The position numbers and the translations under genes are program-made. A DNA stretch of 64,000 bases from the NCBI RefSeq assembly GCF_036208045.1, contig NZ_CP121472.1, positions 3,917,531-3,981,530 on the forward strand, written 5' to 3'. The notes under the pieces were generated by a model, which saw nothing but the letters and a program-made list of their open reading frames with translations, did no database searches and had not been told where the DNA came from. Below, piece after piece: positions 8,236 through 17,184 of this stretch. The DNA comes from Thiorhodovibrio winogradskyi (lineage in GTDB: Bacteria; Pseudomonadota; Gammaproteobacteria; Chromatiales; Chromatiaceae). Numbering within the stretch: position 1 is the first letter of the stretch; the number at the start of each line of letters is the position of its first letter.

Positions 8236-10842
8236 ATGAAGAGATCAACAAGACGGCCAAAGGGGCGTGCCGGTCATAGTGGCAGTCGCTTTCCTCCAAA
8301 AACCGGCAAGCCGCTGGACACCCTCCTCCAGACCGCGCTCGAAAAGCATCACCAGGGTGACCTCGGTGCCGCGACCCAGCTCTACAGTCGTATTCTAGAG
8401 CAGGCCCCCCGGCACGCCGACGCCTTACATTTGTTGGGGGTCGCCTGTCATCAAACCGGCGACACCGCACGTGGCGTCGCATTCGTTGCCGAGGCGATCG
8501 CGGTCAATGACCAGGACGCCGCCTACCACTCCAATCATGGTCTGATGTTGAAGGCCCTTGCTCGCCTTGACGAAGCCCTGGCGGCCTACGATAAGGCTAT
8601 CCGGATCAAGCCCGATTTCGCGAATGCGCACACCAATCGCGCGGCAGTCTTGATCGCTCTGATGCGCACACAGGAGGCTTTAGATGCCTGCGATACAGCA
8701 CTTGCGCTCACGCCAGACTTGCCTGATGCCCACAATACTCGTGGGGTGGCCCTGAAAGACCTCGGTCGCCAAGAGGAGGCCCTGGCCGCCTATGATAGGG
8801 CATTGGCTATCCACCCAGCCTTTGCTGAAGCACATTGTAATAGGGGCAATATCTTGAAGAGCCTTGAGCGATCAGCCGAGGCGGAAACGTCCTTCGAGCG
8901 AGCACTCGCCATAAACCCGCAATTCGCTACAGCACACACAAATCTAGCACTAGTACTCAACGAACGGGGCTGTCATGACAGGGCGGCAAGACATCTGGAT
9001 GTCTCTATCCGCCTGCGACCAGCCGACGCCGATACCCTGTCGGCGAAATCTTTTCACCACGCCACCCAAGGCGAATGGGAGCAGGCCGAGCACTGGGCAA
9101 AATTGTCCCTCCGGCATCGACCGGACGATGGCCCAACATTGAAGGCCCTCGCCAGTTGTCTCGTAGCCCAAGGCCGTGCAGATGCGGGCCTGCAGGTCAT
9201 TCTTCGGTCCTTAGAGTTGAGGGATGATCGCGAGGCACGACAGTTGTTTGTGCAATGCGTAAAAGGCAATAGATTCAGCAGTTTCGACGAGCATGTCCAT
9301 CACCTTTTAACCCGTGCACTCAACGAGGGCTGGACGCGCCCGACTGATCTGGCGGCGGCCGCCACGACGATGCTCAAGTGTCAGCCCGGAATCCAAGAAT
9401 GTCTATCACAACTTGCCTCGATAGAAAGGAAGTCCCAGTCTTGCAAGACGCCAATGGATCATTGGCAAATTGCCGTCAGCTCTTTTGCTCCCCTCGCAGA
9501 GAATCCGCTGCTCTTGGCGCTGCTGCGAACATCCTTGATTCCTGATGTTGAATTTGAACGCGCGCTCACTATCGCACGGCGAGTTCTCCTATATTCCGCA
9601 GATTTGATGACAGACCCAGCAGACACCCCAGTATTTTTTTTACGATTGACCTCAGCCCTAGCGCAACACTGTTTTCTCAACGAATATCTGTTCGACGATA
9701 CCGAGGATGAGATACGTACCGCATGGATTTGGCGTGACCGATTGACTGCCGCGCTTCATGATGATACGGAGATCACGACAGCCGTGCCACTGATCGTGTC
9801 GGCCTATTTCCCGCTGAATTCAATCGCGGGGGCCATGCACTTGCTCGAAAAAAGTTGGCCAGATGCGGCCGAGGAAGTCCTGACGCAGCAACTCCGCGAA
9901 CCCGCCGCGGAACAAGCATTGCATGAAAACATTCCCAAGCTCACCCGGATTGATGACCAGGTGTCTCTTCTCGTCCGAAGTCAGTACGAGGAGAATCCTT
10001 ACCCCCGATGGAGTCGATTGGGTACTGAAGGAATACCAAGAGCTACTGACAGACTAATGAAGGCCTTGTTTCCGCGTGGGCCCTATCAGCAGATACAAAA
10101 ACCCGAAGGAACCGACATTCTCGTGGCAGGTTGCGGAACAGGCCAAAACTCGATCGAGACAGCACGAAGATTTTCCAACGCGCGAGTGTTGGCGATTGAT
10201 CTCAGCCATGCCAGTCTTAGTTATGCAAAGCGCAAGAGTGATGAGTTTGGGGTCACATCAATCGATTACGCTCAAGCCGACATATTAGACCTCAGAGATT
10301 TGGACCGATCTTTCGACGTTATTGAAGCTGCGGGGGTGTTGCACCATTTGCACGACCCGTTTCAAGGATGGAAAATACTCATATCGATGCTCCGGCCATT
10401 AGGCTTAATGAGAGTCGGCCTTTATAGCGCAATAGCACGCCGCAATATTATGCATGGTCGTGAGCTCATCAAAGAAATGGGTTATAAAACAAATGCGCAA
10501 GACATTCGGCGTTGCCGGCGGGAGATAGTGAGACGAAGTACTGACGACAGGTTTCGGCAAATTACCCAAATTCTCGATTTTTACAGCATAAGCATGTGTC
10601 GTGATCTCCTTTTTCACCGCCAAGAGCACCAAATGACCCTGCCCGAGATTCGGACATTCCTACGAGCGCACCGCCTTGAGTTTCTTGGATTCGAAAAAGA
10701 CCCTGCGATCTTAACTGCTTACCGGAAGCGTTACCCCGATGATCTTCCGGCAACAAATCTCGAATATTGGTCCGCGTTCGAGCAGGAAAACCCCAATGTC
10801 TTTTTAGATATGTATCAATTTTGGATTCAGAAGCTTGAATGA
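8236..10842 (+). CDS. TPR protein fused to class I SAM-dependent methyltransferase
   Basis: An 868-residue product. The start is the ATG at 8236, preceded by an ACGGAGG ribosome-binding site at 8225-8231; an upstream in-frame TTG at 8215 has no such site. Residues about 25-300 are TPRs of the same flavour as the neighbouring OGT-like protein (for example an EALAAYDKAIRIKPDFANAH-type unit). A middle helical region follows. Residues about 590-868 form a Rossmann methyltransferase with NPYPRW, SAM-binding motif I ILVAGCGTGQ (residues 628-637), an acidic residue in VLAIDLS, and a VLHHLHDP motif. The substrate is unknown; proximity to the OGT-like and sulfotransferase genes suggests modification of a shared protein or glycan, which is inference. 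The 3' half is visibly more AT-rich than the TPR half. Confidence 0.85.
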   Translation: MKRSTRRPKGRAGHSGSRFPPKTGKPLDTLLQTALEKHHQGDLGAATQLYSRILEQAPRHADALHLLGVACHQTGDTARGVAFVAEAIAVNDQDAAYHSNHGLMLKALARLDEALAAYDKAIRIKPDFANAHTNRAAVLIALMRTQEALDACDTALALTPDLPDAHNTRGVALKDLGRQEEALAAYDRALAIHPAFAEAHCNRGNILKSLERSAEAETSFERALAINPQFATAHTNLALVLNERGCHDRAARHLDVSIRLRPADADTLSAKSFHHATQGEWEQAEHWAKLSLRHRPDDGPTLKALASCLVAQGRADAGLQVILRSLELRDDREARQLFVQCVKGNRFSSFDEHVHHLLTRALNEGWTRPTDLAAAATTMLKCQPGIQECLSQLASIERKSQSCKTPMDHWQIAVSSFAPLAENPLLLALLRTSLIPDVEFERALTIARRVLLYSADLMTDPADTPVFFLRLTSALAQHCFLNEYLFDDTEDEIRTAWIWRDRLTAALHDDTEITTAVPLIVSAYFPLNSIAGAMHLLEKSWPDAAEEVLTQQLREPAAEQALHENIPKLTRIDDQVSLLVRSQYEENPYPRWSRLGTEGIPRATDRLMKALFPRGPYQQIQKPEGTDILVAGCGTGQNSIETARRFSNARVLAIDLSHASLSYAKRKSDEFGVTSIDYAQADILDLRDLDRSFDVIEAAGVLHHLHDPFQGWKILISMLRPLGLMRVGLYSAIARRNIMHGRELIKEMGYKTNAQDIRRCRREIVRRSTDDRFRQITQILDFYSISMCRDLLFHRQEHQMTLPEIRTFLRAHRLEFLGFEKDPAILTAYRKRYPDDLPATNLEYWSAFEQENPNVFLDMYQFWIQKLE

Positions 10843-11016
10843 CAGACGCTTATCTCGTCCAACGATTGACTTGAGCATCTTTTGCGAGAGGGCGTTACCA
10901 TGCATGCATTGGCTGCATTTTCTTTAACGGAATTGTCGATTTCAATGCCCTCATTGCAAAAAAATTCAAAATTCTTTTTTATCATGAATTAACGTGGAAC
11001 CAAAGCCTAATATACA

Positions 11017-12972
11017 ATGGAAAATAGGCCGATGAAACCCTTCCAGCCTTCTCCGGCATTGTCGGAACTGTTGAAAATCGGGATGATCCATCATCAGAGA
11101 GGTGAATTACCTTCGGCGCGCACACTGTATGAGACCGTATTACAAGAAGCTCCGCGCCATGCTGAAACCCTGCACTTGCTTGGGGTGATCCATTATCAAA
11201 TGGGTGACAACAAACGGGCAGTTGATCTGATAAAACAGGCGATTACTGAAAAGCCAGATTCCGCGATTTATTTCTCGAATCTCGCTCTTGCCTTGAAAGT
11301 GCTCGGACATCTTGACGAGGCACTTCGAGCTACCGAAAGTGCATTGCAGCTGAACCCAAACCATCTCGAATCACTCAATAACCGCGGCTATATCCTGACC
11401 GCTATCGGCCGCGTCGCCGAATCCCTTGCCTGCACCGATGCGGCGATTCGCCTCCAGCCAAACTGTGCCGAAGCCCATAACAACCGCGCGAATGCGCTGC
11501 AATGCCTTGGTCGCTGGAGTGAAGCGCTTGCAGCCTCCGAGACAGCGATTACCATCAAGCCCGATTACGCCGAGGCGCATAATAATCGCGGCGTCGTGCT
11601 GCGTCGACTCGGACGATTGGAAGATGCCCGCAGAGCGTTTAACAAAGCCTTGAGTCTCCGGCCCCAACTTGCGGAATGCCATCACAATTTGGGAAATACC
11701 TTAGCGGATTTAGGGTGTTTAGACGATGCACTGGCCGCCTATGATGCGGCGCTCGCCATCAGGCCCTTTTACGCCGATGCTTACGGCAATCGCGGCGGCG
11801 TTTTGATGGCGCTAGGAAAACTCAATGCCGCCGCTGATAGCTTCGAACGCGCGGTCGAGCTGGACCCGGGGGCCATAGATGCCCTTGCGCGCTATTGCCA
11901 AATTCGGTCTGTACCGCGTGACCACCCAGCACCGGACTCACTCGAACGCGCGCTGAGCAAGAATGATGTGTCAGTGTCTCGTCGCCGAATGTGCCATTTC
12001 GCATTGGGTAAAATCTACGATGACCGAGATTTGGTGGATGACGCATTTCGGCATTTTGGGGCAGGTCACAGAGCTCGCGCGGAAGAACTGGAACATGTTT
12101 GGAGCTCTGCTGAACAACAAAGTCAATTGGAAAGAATCCAGCGAACATTCACCGCGGAATTTTTCAATCAATGCCAAGATTGGGGGCATCCCAGCAAGCG
12201 ACCAATTTTTATTGTCGGAATGCCTCGCTCTGGTACGTCACTTGTAGAACAAATTCTTGCCAGCCATCCATCTGTGTTTGGTGCGGGAGAGCTACAATTA
12301 GTTGGCTCTTTTGTTGAGCGCCGGCTCTCAGAGGAAAGCCTTGTCAGGCAGACTTATATCGAGAGACGTGTCGCAAAAACGCACGGGTCAAATGGTTCAA
12401 CTTCAAAGCCATCGATTTCAATAAGCGCTAGAACAGTCTGGTCACTCGCAGAGGAATATCTCGCGGCTCTGAATGATCTGAACAGCACTAAGGCGAGAGT
12501 GACTGACAAAATGCCGCACAATTATCGCTATCTCTGGCTTATCGCATTGATGTTTCCCAAGGCGACTGTGCTGCACTGCGAGCGTGAACCGACGGCGACT
12601 TGTTGGTCGATTTACGTGCATGATTTCAACACTGGTCATGCCTACGCTGATGACTTAATTACGCTGGGTGAGGAATACCAGATCTACCGACGAATGATGG
12701 ACCATTGGCGGCAGGTTCTTCCGCTGGCGCTCCACTCTGTTCGCTACGAAGCTCTGGTCAAAGATCCAGAGAAGCATATACGCCGGCTACTCGATTCTTG
12801 CGGGCTTGATTTCGCGCCCGATTGCCTGACTCCTCATCGTACCGTCAGGAGGGTAAGGACCGCGAGTGGCGTGCAAGTAAATACCCCGATTCATACCCGT
12901 GCAATAAACAAATGGAGGCGGTATGAACGACATTTGCAATCCCTAATTGACCTACTAAACGTTGACGATTAA
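11017..12972 (+). CDS. TPR protein fused to sulfotransferase
   Basis: A 651-residue product. Residues about 10-300 are seven or eight TPRs (DALAAYDAALAIRPFYADAY-type units). Residues about 390-651 form a PAPS-dependent sulfotransferase domain with the 5'-phosphosulfate-binding loop VGMPRSGTS at residues 400-408. A 3'-phosphate-binding region follows (DKMPHNYRYLWLI, then HCEREPTATCWS). The family moves sulfate from PAPS to hydroxyl groups; the acceptor here cannot be read from sequence. An internal ATG at 11032 is an alternative start, and neither start has a strong ribosome-binding site. The gene follows the TPR-methyltransferase by 174 AT-rich bases and precedes another TPR gene stub by 17 bases, so an operon is plausible. 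Confidence 0.85.
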   Translation: MENRPMKPFQPSPALSELLKIGMIHHQRGELPSARTLYETVLQEAPRHAETLHLLGVIHYQMGDNKRAVDLIKQAITEKPDSAIYFSNLALALKVLGHLDEALRATESALQLNPNHLESLNNRGYILTAIGRVAESLACTDAAIRLQPNCAEAHNNRANALQCLGRWSEALAASETAITIKPDYAEAHNNRGVVLRRLGRLEDARRAFNKALSLRPQLAECHHNLGNTLADLGCLDDALAAYDAALAIRPFYADAYGNRGGVLMALGKLNAAADSFERAVELDPGAIDALARYCQIRSVPRDHPAPDSLERALSKNDVSVSRRRMCHFALGKIYDDRDLVDDAFRHFGAGHRARAEELEHVWSSAEQQSQLERIQRTFTAEFFNQCQDWGHPSKRPIFIVGMPRSGTSLVEQILASHPSVFGAGELQLVGSFVERRLSEESLVRQTYIERRVAKTHGSNGSTSKPSISISARTVWSLAEEYLAALNDLNSTKARVTDKMPHNYRYLWLIALMFPKATVLHCEREPTATCWSIYVHDFNTGHAYADDLITLGEEYQIYRRMMDHWRQVLPLALHSVRYEALVKDPEKHIRRLLDSCGLDFAPDCLTPHRTVRRVRTASGVQVNTPIHTRAINKWRRYERHLQSLIDLLNVDD

Positions 12973-12989
12973 AGATGTGAGAAAACGAT

Positions 12990-13158
12990 ATGCGTCGAAA
13001 AAGGCCCGCAGCACAACCAAAGAAATTACTGAAATCGAAGCGGGTTTCGTGCATGCACCCAAGCTCGGTTCCGGAGCGATTTGAGACCGCGCTGAAACAC
13101 CACCAGAAGGGACAGTTCTCAGTGGCCAGTGGTCTGTACCAAGAAATCCTCAAGCAAT
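12990..13158 (+). pseudogene. 5' stub of a third TPR gene, cut by a repeat/Rpn element
   Basis: The frame starts at 12990 with a basic leader (MRRKRPAAQPKK) and enters a first TPR-like helix pair (FETALKHHQKGQFSVAS, then LYQEILKQ) matching the opening TPR of the two upstream genes. At about 13153 the sequence switches to the AGCAATTCTGGGGACAG repeat, and the remaining frame is unrelated to any TPR. I read this as a host gene whose downstream part was displaced by insertion of the DUF4351 unit that follows. Confidence 0.7.
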
Positions 13159-13210
13159 TCTGGGGACAGAAGCAATTCGAAGCAATTCTGGGGACAGTAT
13201 ACTTAATTCC
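13153..13210 (+). repeat. AATTCTGGGGACAG repeat cluster preceding a DUF4351 gene
   Basis: Two copies of AGCAATTCTGGGGACAG plus a partial AGCAATTCGA are packed in 58 bases. The cluster ends in the block GGGGACAGTATACTTAATTC at 13190-13209. The same block occurs at 18129 and 23308, each 55-80 bases before a DUF4351 gene. It marks the left edge of an apparent insertion into the TPR gene. Confidence 0.8.
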
Positions 13211-13266
13211 TTTCGGGCAGCGCCCAACCCTCCCAACCATGGCGCCGAATCGGCTAAACTCACCCC

Positions 13267-14208
13267 ATGACAGCCGACACCCAAGCCACCGACACCAGCG
13301 ACAAACCCGACTACGACAGCCCCTGGAAAGAGGCGCTGGAGCGGTTCTTTCCGGAGTTTCTGGCGCTGCTGTTCCCGGCCATCCATGCCCAGATCGACTG
13401 GAGCGTGGCGCCGGTGTTTCTCGACAAGGAACTCCAACAAATCGGCGGTAACAGCCCGCGCGGTCGCCGCCATGCCGATAAATTGGTGCGGGTTCGCGCC
13501 AAAGACGGCAGTGATCTTTATGTACTGATCCATGTCGAAGTCCAGGGTGACGCCGAAAGCGACTTTAACGCGCGGATGTTTCTCTACCAGACCCGTCTTC
13601 GGGATCGTTACCAAACCGATGTCGTCAGCCTGGCGGTCTTAACCGACACCAGCCCCAGCTTTCGCCCGAAGTCATTTCGCCACGCCCGCTGGGGCTGCGG
13701 GATCGTCTTTCGCTTCCCCGTGGTCAAACTGCTCGACTACGCTGAACCCGAGCGCTGGGCCGAACTGGAAGCGAGCGACAATGTCTTTGCCTTGGTGGTG
13801 ATGGCGCAGATTCGGGCCAAGGTGACTTATGATGCCGAAACACTGAAACGCTGGAAATTCCGCCTGATGCGCTTGATGTACGAGCGCGGCCACGAGCGCG
13901 CGCTCATTGAAGAGGTGTTACGCCTCATCGACTGGATGATCCGCCTACCCAAAGAGCTAGAAGCGGAGTTTCGCCAAGAACTTTATGCCTACGAGGAGCA
14001 ATATCGAATGCCTTATGTCACCACATTTGAGCAAGCCGGGATTCAGAAGGGCGAGGCCGCGATCTTGATGCGCCAGTTCGCGCGGAAATTCGGCACTGAT
14101 TCAGCCGAGACCTACCGCCCGCGCATTGAATCCGCCGAGCCGGAGCAGCTTGAGGCATGGTCAGAGCGCATCCTCAACGCCGAGACACCCGAGACCATCT
14201 TCCACTGA
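13267..14208 (+). CDS. DUF4351 / Rpn-like PD-(D/E)XK nuclease family protein, copy 1
   Basis: A 313-residue product. It opens with DTSDKPDYDSPWKEALERFF, the typical start of DUF4351-containing Rpn-like proteins. The nuclease-like core reads RRHADKLVRV, then DLYVLIHVEVQGD, with the ExQ form of the PD-(D/E)XK signature. A helical C-terminal part carries the YEEQYRMPYVTTFEQAGIQK segment and a C-terminal QLEAWSERIL helix of DUF4351. Rpn proteins are recombination-promoting nucleases annotated as transposase-like; whether this one cuts DNA is untested. Copies 2 (18225) and 3 (23404) are closely related, but residues about 48-140 here differ strongly from them, so this copy is the diverged or mosaic one. 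It lies immediately after an interrupted TPR gene. Confidence 0.8.
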   Translation: MTADTQATDTSDKPDYDSPWKEALERFFPEFLALLFPAIHAQIDWSVAPVFLDKELQQIGGNSPRGRRHADKLVRVRAKDGSDLYVLIHVEVQGDAESDFNARMFLYQTRLRDRYQTDVVSLAVLTDTSPSFRPKSFRHARWGCGIVFRFPVVKLLDYAEPERWAELEASDNVFALVVMAQIRAKVTYDAETLKRWKFRLMRLMYERGHERALIEEVLRLIDWMIRLPKELEAEFRQELYAYEEQYRMPYVTTFEQAGIQKGEAAILMRQFARKFGTDSAETYRPRIESAEPEQLEAWSERILNAETPETIFH

Positions 14209-14259
14209 GGCTGTCGGGCCGCGCTCGCAGCATCAACCAACGTCCCTTGGAATCAAAGG

Positions 14260-15438
14260 ATAGAGTAGAGAGCAGGTTGTCATCACTCGCTTTAGCTCAT
14301 CTGTTTTCCGCAGCTTTGGCGGTGCCTTATAGCCGAGGCATGGCGATGACTCCCAGCCCTCCCTCATCAAACCGTGCATGCGATTTTCCCGCACACGGCT
14401 TTCCGATGCTCTTCACACCAAGGCATGCACCGTCTTCCAGCCGGGCACCTTAGGGAGCTTGTGCAGTCCATGGCGGTCATAGAGGTCGCGAGACGGGAAT
14501 TTGGCATGGCCTGCCTTCCGATACAGGTCAGTTCTCGTCGTGTTAAGTCCGTCACTTTTGCCATGATTTTTCCCACAGCTTTGTCCGACGGGCGCACGTT
14601 CGGGTACCATTTGCCGGTCTTGGCGCCTCGGCTCATCTGGAGCGTAAAGCCCAGAAAGTTGAAGCCCGATTCCTTGGCATCCACCACATGGGCCTGATCT
14701 CAATCGGGCGTCTCATTGAGCGTCAAACCCTGTCGATCCACGACGTGGCGGACGACCTTCAGCGGCTCTTCCACACCCTGCTTGCAGAGCACGACAAAAT
14801 CATCCGCATAAAGGACAATGTGCGCGCCCAGCTTCTGTTTCAGCCGATGTCGATCCCAGATACGATCCAGCAAGTGCAGGTAGAGATTCGACAACAGAGG
14901 GGATATTACACCACCTTGCGGTGTTCCGACCCGGTTGCCTTTCCCTCCACCGACGGTCATGCGTTTTCCTTGATCATTCACGCCAATGACGGGGGCCTTC
15001 AGCCACTGTTTCAGGAGCGCCAGGATGGCTCCATCGACAATGCGTTCAGCGACCACCGCCATGAGGTTGGCGTGGGGAATGGTGTCGAAGTCGCTCGACA
15101 GATCAGCGTCAATCACTTGGGTGTGACCGGCCCAGAGTGCGTTGGCAATGTCGTCGATGGCATCGTGGGCCGAGCGTTTGGGCCGAAACCCGTAGGAGTG
15201 CGGCGTAAAGTCCGCCTCGAAGATCGGCTCGATGACCAGCTTAACCGCCATTTGCACAACACGATCACGGATGGTGGGTATCCCCAGCGGCCGCTCGCGG
15301 CCATCTCCTTTGGGAATCATCACCCGCCGTACCGGTTGGGCACAGTAGCGTTTCTCTTGCAGTTCCTCTGCGATGCCCTTCAGGAACCCTTCTACCCCTT
15401 CGCCTTGCTCGATCATCTCGAAGCTCACCCCGTCAATT
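14260..15438 (-). mobile_element. Group II intron fragment, copy A (3' part, 5'-truncated)
   Basis: Read on the minus strand, the left end holds an intron 3' end: a domain V hairpin at about 14357-14406 (AAAGCCGTGTGCGGGAAAAT, then CGCATGCACGGTTTGATG), a domain VI region, and a terminal CTACTCTAT just before the exon sequence CCTTTGATTCC. To the right lies reverse-transcriptase coding sequence that stops matching the longer copies at about 15438, within the GIDGVSFE segment. Domains I-III and the RT N-terminus are missing. A 157-bp internal deletion is also present (junction CCTTCC|GATACAG near 14521). Confidence 0.75.
14413..15438 (-). pseudogene. ltrA: Group II intron reverse transcriptase/maturase remnant (copy A)
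   Basis: The frame retains RT motifs SYGFRPKRSAHDAIDDI, DADLSSDFDTIPH, GTPQGGVISPLLSN and the catalytic YADD, then the maturase-like IRAHV/FLGF region. It is broken in three ways. The N-terminus is absent before GIDGV; two compensating single-base indels create an in-frame TGA at 14700-14702 after NETPD; and a 157-bp deletion removes the middle of the C-terminal domain and shifts the frame. It cannot encode a working intron protein. Confidence 0.8.
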
Positions 15439-15565
15439 CCGATCTCAACCATTTTTTCAAGCCCCAAGGCGATGTTCTGGGACTTTTTTGTCGGTGCTGA
15501 CGGATGAAGCGCTTACCGGCAGCCGGTATGATGGTCGTCTGTCCAGTCTACAGAAGAGGCCGCCA

Positions 15566-16438
15566 ATGCCCGCAGCGCAGACTATCTCCGATCTGCTCGA
15601 CCCCAAGAACGACTATGTCTTTTTCCGTGTTTTCTCCGAAGAACCCGAGCTGCTGGTCGATCTGATCAACGCCGTGCGCGTCGATGAGCCTCCGATTGTT
15701 GCCGTCACCCTGCTGGATGCGCGTCTAAGCCCCGAGCGGCTCAGCGGCAAACGGCTGATCCTTGATCTCAAGGCTGTCGACGAACAGGGGCGGCGCTACA
15801 ATGTCGAGATGCAGGTGCGCTCCTTCGGCGTCTGGAGCGCGCGCGGCATTCTCTACCTGGCGCGCGTGATCAGCGAACAACTCGAGGCCGGCGAGGAGTA
15901 CCACAAGCTCAAACCCGTCATTGGCATTCACCTGCTCGATTTCAATCTGTTCAAAGAGCCGGAACATGAAGATCAGGCGCTGTGGTGTTTCGAGCTGCGC
16001 GATGCCAAGCGCCCCGAGGTGCGGCTTGGGCGTGAACTGCAACTGAACATTGTCGAACTGCGTAAGGCCGATAAGCTACAGCAACTGCCCGAGCGGCTGT
16101 CGGCCTGGATCGCTTATTTTGAACATTGGCGCGAGGAGGTCACGATGAGCAAGCTAACCCATCCCCCGGTGCAACAAGCGTATGCGAAATTGCAGACCTT
16201 GAGCGCCGATGAGCAAGCACGCTATTGGGCAGAATCGCGTGCCAAGGCTCTGAGTGACGAGGCGACCTTGTTGTTTGAAGCGCGAGAGGAAGGCGAGAAG
16301 GAAGGGCGTCGGCAAAGTGCGATGGCGATGTTGCGCCGCACCCAGTTGGACGATGCCACGGTGGCCGAATTAACGGGGTTGTCGCTGGCGGATGTGCAGG
16401 GACTGCGCATGGGGTCTATCGAAGGAATCAAAGGGTAG
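15566..16438 (+). CDS. Rpn family recombination-promoting nuclease / PD-(D/E)XK transposase-like protein
   Basis: A 290-residue product from the ATG at 15566, preceded by an AGAAGAGG ribosome-binding site. An in-frame TTG at 15488 is a less likely start. The N-terminus LLDPKNDYVFFRVFSEEPEL is the hallmark of the Rpn/TIGR01784 family. The nuclease core reads KRLILDLKAVDEQGRRYNVEMQ, with Asp and the ExQ pair, followed by ARVISEQLEAGEEYHKLKP. The C-terminus has a charged EAREEGEKEGRRQ helix and a short ATVAELTGLSLADVQGLR helix-turn-helix-like tail. The stop codon TAG is formed by the first bases of the inserted intron copy B, so the native C-terminus may have been altered. Confidence 0.85.
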   Translation: MPAAQTISDLLDPKNDYVFFRVFSEEPELLVDLINAVRVDEPPIVAVTLLDARLSPERLSGKRLILDLKAVDEQGRRYNVEMQVRSFGVWSARGILYLARVISEQLEAGEEYHKLKPVIGIHLLDFNLFKEPEHEDQALWCFELRDAKRPEVRLGRELQLNIVELRKADKLQQLPERLSAWIAYFEHWREEVTMSKLTHPPVQQAYAKLQTLSADEQARYWAESRAKALSDEATLLFEAREEGEKEGRRQSAMAMLRRTQLDDATVAELTGLSLADVQGLRMGSIEGIKG

Positions 16439-16988
16439 AGTAGAGGGCAGGTTGTCATCACTCGCTTTAGCTCATCTGTTTTCCGCAGCTTTGGCGGTGC
16501 CTTATAGCCGAGGCATGGCGATGACTCCCAGCCCTCCCTCATCAAACCGTGCATGCGATTTTCCCGCACACGGCTTTCCGATGCTCTTCACACCAAGGCA
16601 TGCACCGTCTTCCAGCCGGGTACCTTTGGGAGCTTGTGCAGTCCATGGCGGTCATAGAGGTCGCGAGACGGGAATTTGGCATAGCCTGCCTTCCAGTTCT
16701 TGACCTTATGTCGCTTACGCAAGTGGATTCGCAGCCGCTGTTCGGCGTGGTTTCTGACCTTACTCATCGCCAGACTGGAATTGCGGAAATGGAAGTAGCC
16801 CGCCCAGCCTCTCAGGCTGCGGTTGACACTCCCCACCACATCGTCCAGCGGGATACAGGTCAGTTCTCGTCGTGTTAAGTCCGTCACTTTTGCCATGATT
16901 TTTCCCACAGCTTTGTCCGACGGGCGCACGTTCGGGTCCCATTTGCCGGTCTTGGCGCCTCGGCTCATCTGGAGCGTAAAGCCCAGAA
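16435..16988 (-). mobile_element. ltrA: Group II intron fragment, copy B (shortest, 5'-truncated)
   Basis: The minus-strand 3' end (domain V at about 16530-16580, end CTACTCTAC next to CCTTTGATTCC) is intact. Above it only the RT C-terminal part survives, from LGFTLQMSRGAKTGKW through LDDVVGSVNRSLRGWAGYFH to KVPGWKTVHALV. Homology to the longer copies stops at about 16988 inside codons for LGF, and everything upstream is unrelated. This copy has the region deleted in copy A but lacks the whole RT palm. Confidence 0.75.
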
Positions 16989-17184
16989 CCAGCCTTGACG
17001 CGAATGAAGCCAGCGCTACCAGCAAGACGATGCCGAGGATGTTGAGACCATGAGCGCGCGTGGTCCGAGCGAATTCTCACCGCCGGAACCACCCGAGACG
17101 ACCTTGGCGGCGGTGCGCTAGGCGGCTCTACCAGGCTTCCACTGGTCGCGCTAGACTGACCACAGGTTCTTATCCTTACCGAAT

